DNA from: Bacteroidales bacterium
GTDB taxonomy: Bacteria; Bacteroidota; Bacteroidia; Bacteroidales; JAADJA01
NCBI GenBank assembly: GCA_029934735.1
Contig: JAOZLR010000017.1
Coordinates: 1 to 18,932 of the forward strand
Direction of reading: 5' to 3'
Length of the DNA stretch: 18,932 nucleotides
Shown: positions 9,499 through 15,552 of the stretch, piece after piece
Numbering within the stretch: the stretch's first letter is position 1
Layout of the letters: each line of letters begins with the position of its first letter
Made by a program: the position numbers and the translations under genes
Notes under the pieces: model-generated
Database searches by the model: none
The model's input: only the letters and a program-made list of their open reading frames with translations
Told to the model about the DNA's origin: nothing

Positions 9499-9581
9499 AA
9501 ATAATTACTCACCTGCCTTTGGTAGTTTGTTCTGTGAAATTTTATTTTAACCAATTTCTGATAATCTGTGAATCTGTGGCA
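9463..9581. repeat. 119-bp element with perfect 20-bp inverted ends
   Basis: Positions 9463-9482 (T followed by GCCACAGATTCACAGATTA) are the exact inverse complement of 9562-9581, with 79 bases between. The arm itself is a tandem of CACAGATT-like units. Repeats of this CACAGATT type are scattered through many environmental bacterial genomes. The structure resembles a small non-autonomous (MITE-like) element or a palindromic extragenic repeat. No transposase is encoded in it. Confidence 0.7.
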
Positions 9582-9681
9582 TTTTTTCCTAATATTTTGC
9601 CAAAAACAACACGAATATAAGAAATAAGATACTAAATACATATAGTTTATGAATATACTCGCAATTAATTTACAAAACCAA

Positions 9682-9716
9682 AAAAGGTTTCTCAATAATT
9701 AATTGACAAACCTTTT
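9682..9716 (-). terminator. Terminator after the secreted protein gene
   Basis: A long hairpin: AAAAGGTTT (9682-9690) pairs with 9708-9716, then one C-C mismatch, then TCAAT (9692-9696) pairs with 9702-9706 around a 5-base loop. On the minus strand the 3' arm runs into U-rich sequence. It lies 27 bases after the end of the 236-residue protein gene. Confidence 0.8.
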
Positions 9717-9742
9717 ACTTAACTACAAGATTATTCAGATGC

Positions 9743-10453
9743 CTATCTCACCTTCTTATAATCAAAAAACTCACTAATCTCTTTTACTTCAATAGTCTGT
9801 CCTAATATGCGTGCATCCATAAGGATATCTTCTTTTTCAATCAGATAAGTCTGAGTGCTCTCTTCAAATTGATAATTCACTACCATTTCAAGCTTATCGA
9901 CATTGAATATCTTTACTTTTAAAGGCCCTGTGTTATCGAACTCAACTTTTTCGAGACGCTTTTCTGTTTTATTTATAAATACTTTCCCTTTGCATTTAGC
10001 AAGGAATTTATACTTATGCGGCAAATTTTCTTCCCTGTATTGAAATCCGATAATTAGTTCTGAATCGTTGTCTTCCAGAATTTCCCAGTCATTATCTGCC
10101 GGTTCTCCTGCCCCGCTGTCTTCACTTGTGTTGTGTGCTTTATGAAATTGTTTGTTCTGTTTATTCGTTGGATTTTTTCCGTTTACACTTATCAATTTCC
10201 ACCTTTCACCTTCAGGTAAAGTCGGGTCAAAAACTCCAACTTCAACTTTGGTTTCCTGGTCGGTAATGGTAGTGGTTTTAATATTAAACGTATGATTTGC
10301 ATTTTCGTCTTTCAGGTTATCTTCAAAAAAGCCATGAGGAATACTATATTCTTTTAATCTCTTTTCGACTTCGGCTTTTTGGCCAAAAGCTGTAGAATAT
10401 ATAAACAGACCAAATGCAATGGCCAATACGGGTAATAAAATTTGTTTTTTCAT
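9743..10453 (-). CDS. Secreted protein of unknown function
   Basis: A 236-residue protein starting MKKQILLPVL. I chose the ATG at 10451-10453 because it begins a typical signal peptide (basic start, hydrophobic core, AFG before Gln25); the longer frame back to 10525 adds 24 residues that would bury that signal. The mature part is hydrophilic and rich in predicted beta-strands (FNIKTTTITDQETKVEVGVFDP, LIIGFQYREENLPHKYKFLAK, LKVKIFNVDKLEMVVNYQFEE), with a tendency to alternate charged and hydrophobic residues. There is no lipobox and no T9SS domain, so it is probably periplasmic. I do not recognise the family. A hairpin terminator follows; the upstream leader is discussed under 10454-10772. Confidence 0.85.
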   Translation of the reverse strand: MKKQILLPVLAIAFGLFIYSTAFGQKAEVEKRLKEYSIPHGFFEDNLKDENANHTFNIKTTTITDQETKVEVGVFDPTLPEGERWKLISVNGKNPTNKQNKQFHKAHNTSEDSGAGEPADNDWEILEDNDSELIIGFQYREENLPHKYKFLAKCKGKVFINKTEKRLEKVEFDNTGPLKVKIFNVDKLEMVVNYQFEESTQTYLIEKEDILMDARILGQTIEVKEISEFFDYKKVR

Positions 10454-10772
10454 TTTTGTTTTCTTTATAAAAGATTTGTTCATAATAGGCATCAGCCAAA
10501 ACTGCAATCCCAATTCCTTCAGCACTTACCATTTCGTGCAAAGCATCAATTTCAGAAGACATCGTGTAAGTTTCTCATGCAAATTCAGCATTTTACTCTT
10601 TAAACTCAGCAAGTTATATTTTTAAAGCGATGGTTCCCTTTTTTATTTTTGTACTGCAAGAAAACATCAGAAAGCCCATAATATTTGAATCTTAAACAAT
10701 ATCAGTTATGTCTCGATTTCTGTGTACTAAATAATAATGCCTGAAATAAGTAACGAAAATAGTAAGGGCAAA
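10454..10772. other. Intergenic region with possible promoter and overlapping small frame
   Basis: A 319-base gap. The minus strand reads TGAATTTGC at 10579-10587, one base off the TAnnTTTG -7 box, with a TTG 22 bases upstream; it could start the transcript of the secreted protein gene. Just behind it an ATG at 10560-10562 opens a 72-codon frame that runs into the secreted protein gene in another frame. The rest (10620-10772) is AT-rich and I see nothing specific in it. Confidence 0.35.
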
Positions 10773-11024
10773 TTAGTTTTTTTTAAACAAACCAATAACA
10801 AAGAGCAAAATAACAGCCCCCACCACTGCAGTGATTATTGAGCCAACCAAGCTAGTGCTTTCAAAACCTAAAAGGCTAAACACCCAGCCCCCGATTACTG
10901 CCCCAACAATTCCGACAATAATGTTAACAATAAGGCCAAAACCGCCACCTTTCATAATTAAGCCAGCTATCCAACCAGCGATTGCCCCAAGGGCTAAATA
11001 AATAATTAATGCTGTTAAATCCAT
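10773..11024 (-). CDS. GlsB/YeaQ/YmgE-family small membrane protein
   Basis: An 83-residue, glycine-rich hydrophobic protein with three predicted helices: about 5-24, 29-49 and 58-79. The signature of the family (transglycosylase-associated protein domain) is clear: ALGAIAGWIAGLIMKGGGFG, then IVGIVGAVIGGWVFSLLG, ending FVIGLFKKN. Members are inner membrane proteins usually associated with general stress responses; their biochemical role is not established. I set the start at the ATG at 11022-11024, which gives the usual family length; the frame continues upstream to 11102 but that part overlaps the tail of the broken lipoprotein gene. No exact promoter box is near; a TATATTTG at 11221-11228 could drive it with a long leader. 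Confidence 0.92.
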   Translation of the reverse strand: MDLTALIIYLALGAIAGWIAGLIMKGGGFGLIVNIIVGIVGAVIGGWVFSLLGFESTSLVGSIITAVVGAVILLFVIGLFKKN

Positions 11025-11070
11025 AATATATATTTTATAAAGTTTGAAAATCCTATCACTAAAAAAATTA

Positions 11071-11533
11071 CTATTGCTTAGAAACATTAATCCAACTACC
11101 ACTTATTGTGATTACATCAAGATTGACATCGGTAGCCGAAAAAGAGAATTTTCCGTCACTTCTTTTGCCATCTGAGTGGTGGTCTAGCCCCCTATTAATC
11201 GGACTGTTTTAATTTCGGTTCAAATATACGTATTTTTTATTTATAAATTTCATAATATTGTATCAGCAAGGAACGACCGAAGGTAACTTTTGTGCCGGTG
11301 GTTGTTGAAGTGTTTCGGATCCGTTCGCTTCTTTTTGTAAATAATCCGGCTCATCGAGAGCCTACCATATCAGCTGTTGTAGAGCTTGCACTCCAGGAGT
11401 CTCCATCACTGGTTGCAACCGTAAAAGTAACACCAAGGCTTTCTTCGATTTCTTCTTATTCTTTTTCGCAACTTGTGTTAAGAATAATTGCACCTGCAAT
11501 TAATAATAAAAATAATTTGATTTTTGAATTCAT
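11071..11533 (-). pseudogene. Broken small lipoprotein gene, interrupted
   Basis: From the ATG at 11531-11533 the minus strand encodes MNSKIKLFLLLIAGAI, a lipoprotein signal with lipobox LNTSC, and then stops two codons after the CEK (TAA). The same frame continues after this stop as EEIEESLGVTFTVATSDGDS and WSASSTTADMVGS to a second stop at 11351-11353. A matching C-terminal part appears at 11071 to about 11150: KFSFSATDVNLDVITISGSW followed by INVSKQ and a stop. N-half (a W-S-A type strand) and C-half (F-S-F-S-A, then V-I-T-I-S-G) fit the small beta-rich lipoproteins common in Bacteroidota. Between the halves lies about 170 bases that fit neither. The nonsense codon plus the interruption make it a pseudogene. 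Confidence 0.65.
11183..11350. mobile_element. AT-rich insert splitting the lipoprotein gene (element remnant?)
   Basis: This roughly 170-base segment has no coding relation to the two lipoprotein halves. It contains short inverted repeats (GGCTC/GAGCC around 11348-11362, CGGATCCG near 11317-11324, TTCGGT/ACCGAA) and on the minus strand an exact TAnnTTTG box (TATATTTG, 11221-11228). The borders are only approximate and no target-site duplication is evident. It may be a small mobile-element remnant or a solo element end; a deletion that joined unrelated DNA is the alternative. Confidence 0.35.
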
Positions 11534-11589
11534 AATAATTGTGTTTAAGTTTAAAAATTAATAAACAAAATTTGTTTTATATTTTTCCA

Positions 11590-12081
11590 TTATTGGCCCC
11601 AATAATAACCGATACGAATACCTCCCCAATGATTATCGCCAGCAATAGTCAGATTGCCCTGAAGGTCAAACTTCTTAAACCTGAGCCCAACAGCAGGTAC
11701 AAACCCCCAGGAATTTACACCAGTAAAATAGCCTCCTCTCGCTTCAATATAAAAAACAGAAAGTCTTGCCCTTAAGCCTGCGGTAAATTCCCAAATATCC
11801 ATTTTTACTTCTTCTGGTAAACCGGTAATTGGATTAGTTAAGTCCGGGCCGTCAAAAGTATTCCAGCCAAGATCGAATCTACCAATAAGGAACTTATTGA
11901 AGTTATAATCAATATTTCCGTAAATACCCCAGCCGAAATCATACATGCTTTCCATATCCCCGATTGGGAAAGCAGCATTAAATGAGTTTCCAGATACCCA
12001 TTTTTTTTCTTCTTGCGCTTGAGTTATCATAACAAATGACATCAAACACATAATTGCAATTACTTTTGTAATAGAATTCAT
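11590..12081 (-). CDS. Small outer membrane beta-barrel protein
   Basis: A 163-residue protein with a signal peptide (MNSITKVIAIMCLMSFVMITQAQ, cleavage after residue 22) followed by alternating amphipathic strands rich in aromatic residues and glycine, ending RIGYYWGQ. The pattern (FGWGIYGNIDYNFNKFLIGRFDLGW, AGLRARLSVFYIEARGGYF, FVPAVGLRFKKFDLQGNLTI) fits an eight-stranded OmpX/OmpW-size barrel of the outer membrane beta-barrel domain group; it lacks a terminal Phe. Function unknown. Its probable promoter is at 12156-12163, giving a leader of about 70 bases. Downstream there is only a weak AT-only palindrome (about 11562-11576), so some read-through into the broken lipoprotein gene is likely. 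Confidence 0.88.
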   Translation of the reverse strand: MNSITKVIAIMCLMSFVMITQAQEEKKWVSGNSFNAAFPIGDMESMYDFGWGIYGNIDYNFNKFLIGRFDLGWNTFDGPDLTNPITGLPEEVKMDIWEFTAGLRARLSVFYIEARGGYFTGVNSWGFVPAVGLRFKKFDLQGNLTIAGDNHWGGIRIGYYWGQ

Positions 12082-12155
12082 AATTTCTAAATTTTTAATT
12101 ATTAAAATAGTATTGATATTTTAGTCAATTTATTTCACAAAAAATAAATTTTCGA

Positions 12156-12163
12156 CAAAATTA
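12156..12163 (-). promoter_or_regulatory. Promoter -7 box of the beta-barrel gene
   Basis: The minus strand reads TAATTTTG, an exact TAnnTTTG match, 75 bases before the ATG at 12081. No clear -33 TTG is visible. It is the only exact box in the gap between the dispersed repeat and the gene. Confidence 0.45.
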
Positions 12164-12195
12164 GATATTTAAGCAGGCTAATACCTGAATAAACT

Positions 12196-12327
12196 GGGTA
12201 CAAAAAGTGGACTTGTGGTTTTTTTGGGGGGTACAAAAAGTGGACAATAGATATTTGGCAGATAGCAGTCGGCAATTGGCAGCTGAAGACCTGTCTTGCT
12301 TTACGAATCCGGACAGGCTGGAGACTG
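12196..12327 (+). repeat. Dispersed repeat, copy A
   Basis: It opens with two GTACAAAAAGTGGAC units whose starts are 33 bases apart (12198 and 12231) and continues with CAGATAGCA-TCGGCAATT, then a block ending CTTTACGAATCCGGACAGG and CTGGAGACTG. Copy B at 15356-15501 has the same order and the same 33-base spacing, with a 15-base insertion in the middle. It encodes no protein. The paired GTACAAAAAGTGGAC motif resembles a transposon end, which is inference. Confidence 0.8.
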
Positions 12328-12377
12328 GGAGCTACCCTACCCCAGTAATTATCTTCTTGGCTGATGGAATAAAGAAA

Positions 12378-12404
12378 CAAAGCTCCCCTAAAAAGGGAGC
12401 CTTG
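12378..12404 (-). terminator. Terminator of the T9SS Omp28-domain protein gene
   Basis: Stem GCTCCC (12382-12387) with GGGAGC (12395-12400), extended by three pairs beyond one mismatch (12378-12380 with 12402-12404), around a 7-base loop. On the minus strand it is followed by U-rich sequence. It lies 40 bases after the stop of the 868-residue gene. The terminator of the paralogous gene (17404-17434) has the same stem. Confidence 0.85.
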
Positions 12405-12444
12405 CATCATTACTCAATTAACCTAAAATCTATTTATGAAAAAA

Positions 12445-15051
12445 CTATTTAATAATATTTAGCTTAGATGTCATTGTTTTCGTATCAGTAATCACTTTAA
12501 CAATGTAAGTTCCATTCTCCATATTTGAAATATCGAGTATGCAGCCACCTTTAACATTTTGTTTCTCTATCACAAGTTGACCATTTATGTTGTATATGTA
12601 AATACTCCCTTGATCAACATTAGAAATTCTTACTACGTCTTTGGCAGGATTCGGAAATATTAAAATATTATCTAATGCTTTTTCACCAACTGAAGTAATA
12701 ACTTGTTCAACAATCCACACATCATCAATATTCCAGTTATTCATTTCATAAGAATCACCTTCAAAATGGAATTTAACCTGTACCTGCCCGGCTGTAAGGT
12801 ATTCTTCACTCAATTCGAAAGACAATTGCTCAGCAGGCATATCTATTGGTATTAGCATTTCCCACAATGTTTCCCAGTTGGTTCCATCATGAGTTGCCAT
12901 TATATGAAGAGTAAATACCTCTAAGTCACTATATACATCTACATAATTCTTCATCATCAAATGGGCATTTGTGGCGGAAGTGATATCGAAGAATGGAGAA
13001 ATAACATCAGAAAATCCTATAAATTGGGGCGACCAGCTAAACTGTAGTTCAGGCATACCTCCACCTGCATAATTAGTTTGAGATTGTGTCCAGTTATCAA
13101 TTTGATCTCCTTCAATTGTCCAACCCTCCGGTGGAAATCCACTTGCAAAATCTTCTCCTGATAAAAGGTTTGCTGCAGATAATGTGGAAGCAAGCTCCTT
13201 GTTTTCAGCCTGCATAACGGTATAGGATTCAATACCTGGCAAATATCCGTCTTTATAAGCAGAGTACCAATATACACCTGGTTCAATATCGGGAAACACT
13301 ACTTGTCCACTTGCATTGGTTGTTTCCTGAAATTCCCCAAAGTCAACTGTTGCATTCTCAACTGGTGAACCATAGTTGTCAAGAACAGTAACTATAGCAT
13401 CTGGTAGTTCAGTCAATTCACTTACATGCACCTTGTCACCATTAAAAATCTCTTTTGAACTGACATCCTGCACAAATACAACAACTTCGCAAAGCTCTGG
13501 TATCCACGTGCCATCGAGGGTAAATTCAATGGAAACTGTTTGTTGTGTATTATTGATAAGGTCAATGGGTGTACCTTCAGCACCGTTGTACATAAGGCGT
13601 TCAACTTCATTCAATTCAAATTGTGTCACCCACGCTTCATCAATATGTGATTCTGTAAGTACAGCATGAACTACAAGGTCGTCGCTGGCAATTGAACTTA
13701 CAGCTTCACATACAACATCTGCAGTGAATGTAGTGCCATTGAAGCTAACGTTTTCCAGGTCAATGGTTAATGGAGTTGGAATAGCCATTCGGGCTTCAAT
13801 AATTGGCCAGTAAATATCATACATTGATTGAGTTGAAGATCCTCCACTATACTGTTCAATTCCATCAAAATTTACTGTTGGAAATCCTGTAATTCCATAA
13901 TAGTCAATTCTTGCCATACTTTCGGTTGTTTCATAAGGATCTCCATTATGATAAGCAATGGGGCCAATGGAATATCCATTTTCAATTAAGTCTGAAATTC
14001 CCATGGCAGCACCCGGACAAAATCCACACCATGTACCTGTAAAGTCTTCAACAATAACCATATTTCTGGTTACTCCATCAATTACAGAAAAAGTAAAAGT
14101 CATCACATCATTATCAGGATTTACATCACCACTGAGTAATGTAGTTACAGTTGCAGTATAAACTCCCACTGCCGAGGTTGCCCATGTATCAAAAGCAACA
14201 GTTGTTTGTTCACCTCCTTCAAGGTCACTTACAGTTTGAGTCGAAGAAAAAACTACGTTTGATCCGTCATCAATCTCAAGATCTACATCAAAAGAGACTG
14301 TTTCTGAACCTGCATTCTGTACATTGGCTAAAGCGGTAACATCTTCTCCAATACCGAATAAATCAGGAATCCCGTTAATTGCTGTTACACCAACATCCAA
14401 ATCAGCTGGTTCGCCTAGGGTTACATCATCTATCAGCCAGTCATCCATTAAATCACTATTGTCATCAAAACCAAAAGCAAACTGAAAATTTGCAGAACCT
14501 ATATCAGAATTATTAATGATTATGCTGGCCAACTCTGGGCCATAGGGATCCGGGCCTTCAAGAAAATGTGACCATACTTCATTCCAGGTCGTACCTCCGT
14601 CAGATGTAGTATAAACCCTGAAATAAACCCCTCCACCTCCAGACCAATTGTCTATTAGGTGTTTAAATTGAAGTCCTAATTCCGTATAACCAGTGGTATT
14701 TATCACAGGTGATGTTAGGTAGGCGTATCCGGTAAAAACCGGGCTGTAATGCAATCCTAATTCAGGTGCAGTTCCTGTGGCAAAATTTGTTTGATCCACT
14801 CCCCAGTTTTCGATACCGTCACCCATGGCGGTCCAGTTATCAATATTCCCGGATGAAAAATCATCAAAAAACAGGTAATCTTTTGATAAGTCCATAGGAG
14901 TGCCCTTAGTTGCCTTGGCATAATTTGGAACTTCAAATACTTCTCCGTTTACAGTCATTGCTGCACGATGAAAATTGCGCTGAGCGTATGCTGATCCAAA
15001 TAGAATCAGGAAGGCTAGCATAGTTTGAAAGGTAATAATCTGTTTTCTCAT
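12445..15051 (-). CDS. T9SS-exported surface protein with Omp28/thioredoxin-like domain
   Basis: An 868-residue protein. In order: signal peptide 1-23 (AYA before Gln24); a jelly-roll 'choice-of-anchor' or MAM-like domain at about 61-212; a CARDB-like Ig domain at about 216-323; an Omp28-type thioredoxin-fold domain at about 329-545 with WCGFC (Cys342, Cys345) and a cis-proline at GFP (Pro391); a carboxypeptidase-regulatory-like beta-sandwich at about 550-622; a second choice-of-anchor domain at about 632-782 that is a clear internal duplicate of the first; and a type A T9SS sorting domain at about 796-868 (FPNPAKD, IYNINGQ, NGTYIVKV). It should cross the outer membrane by T9SS and be attached or released after CTD cleavage. 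The CxxC suggests disulfide chemistry, not demonstrated. It follows the 62-residue ORF by 46 bases and ends at a hairpin terminator. Confidence 0.95.
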   Translation of the reverse strand: MRKQIITFQTMLAFLILFGSAYAQRNFHRAAMTVNGEVFEVPNYAKATKGTPMDLSKDYLFFDDFSSGNIDNWTAMGDGIENWGVDQTNFATGTAPELGLHYSPVFTGYAYLTSPVINTTGYTELGLQFKHLIDNWSGGGGVYFRVYTTSDGGTTWNEVWSHFLEGPDPYGPELASIIINNSDIGSANFQFAFGFDDNSDLMDDWLIDDVTLGEPADLDVGVTAINGIPDLFGIGEDVTALANVQNAGSETVSFDVDLEIDDGSNVVFSSTQTVSDLEGGEQTTVAFDTWATSAVGVYTATVTTLLSGDVNPDNDVMTFTFSVIDGVTRNMVIVEDFTGTWCGFCPGAAMGISDLIENGYSIGPIAYHNGDPYETTESMARIDYYGITGFPTVNFDGIEQYSGGSSTQSMYDIYWPIIEARMAIPTPLTIDLENVSFNGTTFTADVVCEAVSSIASDDLVVHAVLTESHIDEAWVTQFELNEVERLMYNGAEGTPIDLINNTQQTVSIEFTLDGTWIPELCEVVVFVQDVSSKEIFNGDKVHVSELTELPDAIVTVLDNYGSPVENATVDFGEFQETTNASGQVVFPDIEPGVYWYSAYKDGYLPGIESYTVMQAENKELASTLSAANLLSGEDFASGFPPEGWTIEGDQIDNWTQSQTNYAGGGMPELQFSWSPQFIGFSDVISPFFDITSATNAHLMMKNYVDVYSDLEVFTLHIMATHDGTNWETLWEMLIPIDMPAEQLSFELSEEYLTAGQVQVKFHFEGDSYEMNNWNIDDVWIVEQVITSVGEKALDNILIFPNPAKDVVRISNVDQGSIYIYNINGQLVIEKQNVKGGCILDISNMENGTYIVKVITDTKTMTSKLNIIK

Positions 15052-15097
15052 TGCATAAAATTTTAAGTGAGTATTAAATTGAATTTATCAAATAGTA

Positions 15098-15286
15098 TTA
15101 TTTTGACTGTTCCCTTACTATATCATCATTTGATGTATTTTTTTTCTGAATCTCCAAATCCTCATTCTGCTTATTCAATTGTGATAGTATTTTTTCTAAT
15201 ATCTTTTTTTGTGCAGTTGATTTTGAAATTATACCATCCAATTTTATTTGTAGGTCATCCCTGTTTTTCCCAGCTACTTTAGTCAT
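15098..15286 (-). CDS. Small coiled-coil protein of unknown function
   Basis: A 62-residue, strongly hydrophilic frame (MTKVAGKNRDDLQIKLDGII then KKILEKILSQLNKQNEDLEI), with heptad-like spacing of Leu/Ile over residues about 12-46 that suggests one amphipathic or coiled-coil helix. There is no signal peptide. Support for a real gene: a well-formed TAGTTTTGC promoter box lies 29 bases before the ATG, and the codon composition looks coding. It precedes the 868-residue T9SS gene by 46 bases with no terminator between, so the two are probably one transcript. No family is recognised. No strong Shine-Dalgarno is present. Confidence 0.55.
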   Translation of the reverse strand: MTKVAGKNRDDLQIKLDGIISKSTAQKKILEKILSQLNKQNEDLEIQKKNTSNDDIVREQSK

Positions 15287-15314
15287 AAGCTTTTTTATAA
15301 ATATTAAATCAGCG

Positions 15315-15323
15315 GCAAAACTA
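15315..15323 (-). promoter_or_regulatory. Promoter -7 box for the 62-residue ORF and T9SS gene
   Basis: The minus strand reads TAGTTTTGC, an exact TAnnTTTG match. Initiation would fall near 15309, giving a leader of about 23 bases to the ATG at 15286. It stands just beyond copy B of the dispersed repeat. No other exact box was seen between it and the T9SS gene, so this is the likely promoter for both. Confidence 0.6.
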
Positions 15324-15355
15324 TATAGTAAAGTAAGTTGATACTAATTTAGGAA

Positions 15356-15501
15356 GGGTACAAAATGTTCACAAGGCGAATATGGGTGGGGTACAAAAAG
15401 TGGACAATGGACATTTGACAGATAGCAATCGGCAATTTGCAATCCACAATCGGCAGTTGAAGACCCGTCTTGCTTTACGAATCCGGACAGGCTGGAGACT
15501 G
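15356..15501 (+). repeat. Dispersed repeat, copy B
   Basis: Second copy of the repeat at 12196-12327. It opens with a diverged unit (GTACAAAATGTTCAC) at 15358 and a perfect GTACAAAAAGTGGAC at 15391, again 33 bases apart. From 15388 to 15501 it matches copy A closely, including CTTGCTTTACGAATCCGGA and GGCTGGAGACTG, with 15 extra bases (containing CCACAATCGG) in the middle. The copy lies between the promoter of the small ORF and the end of the TPR-HTH gene. Confidence 0.8.
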
Positions 15502-15502
15502 A

Positions 15503-15552
15503 CCCCGAAAGCTATCGGGGGGAGGCTGAAATTTCTAAATTTGGTTTAGAAA
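15503..15552 (-). other. Two hairpins at the end of the TPR-HTH gene
   Basis: One perfect 8-bp hairpin, TTTCTAAA (15532-15539) with TTTAGAAA (15545-15552), spans the stop codon itself. The second, CCCCGA (15503-15508) with TCGGGG (15515-15520), lies 14 bases after the stop. Neither is followed by a U-run on the minus strand, so this may be a weak terminator or an mRNA-stabilising structure. Confidence 0.4.

Noticed and set aside
9495..9695. 66-codon minus-strand frame next to the inverted repeat
   Set aside because: It spans the right arm of the inverted repeat and part of a terminator hairpin, with a composition typical of AT-rich non-coding DNA.
10454..10525. 24-residue N-terminal extension of the secreted protein
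   Set aside because: The signal peptide begins cleanly at MKKQ; the added residues would place it internally.
11292..11561. 89-codon plus-strand frame
   Set aside because: It is antisense to the lipoprotein remnant, whose signal peptide and lipobox read clearly on the minus strand.
12135..12410. 91-codon minus-strand frame
   Set aside because: It consists of the terminator and the dispersed repeat read in one frame; the two VHFLYP-like segments are the paired GTACAAAAAGTGGAC motif, not a protein repeat.
12207..12452. 81-codon plus-strand frame
   Set aside because: It runs through the dispersed repeat, the terminator hairpin and into the antisense of the T9SS gene; not conserved in copy B.
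13017..13286. Minus-strand alternative frame inside the 868-residue gene
   Set aside because: It lies wholly within a frame encoding continuous recognisable domains and has no features of its own.
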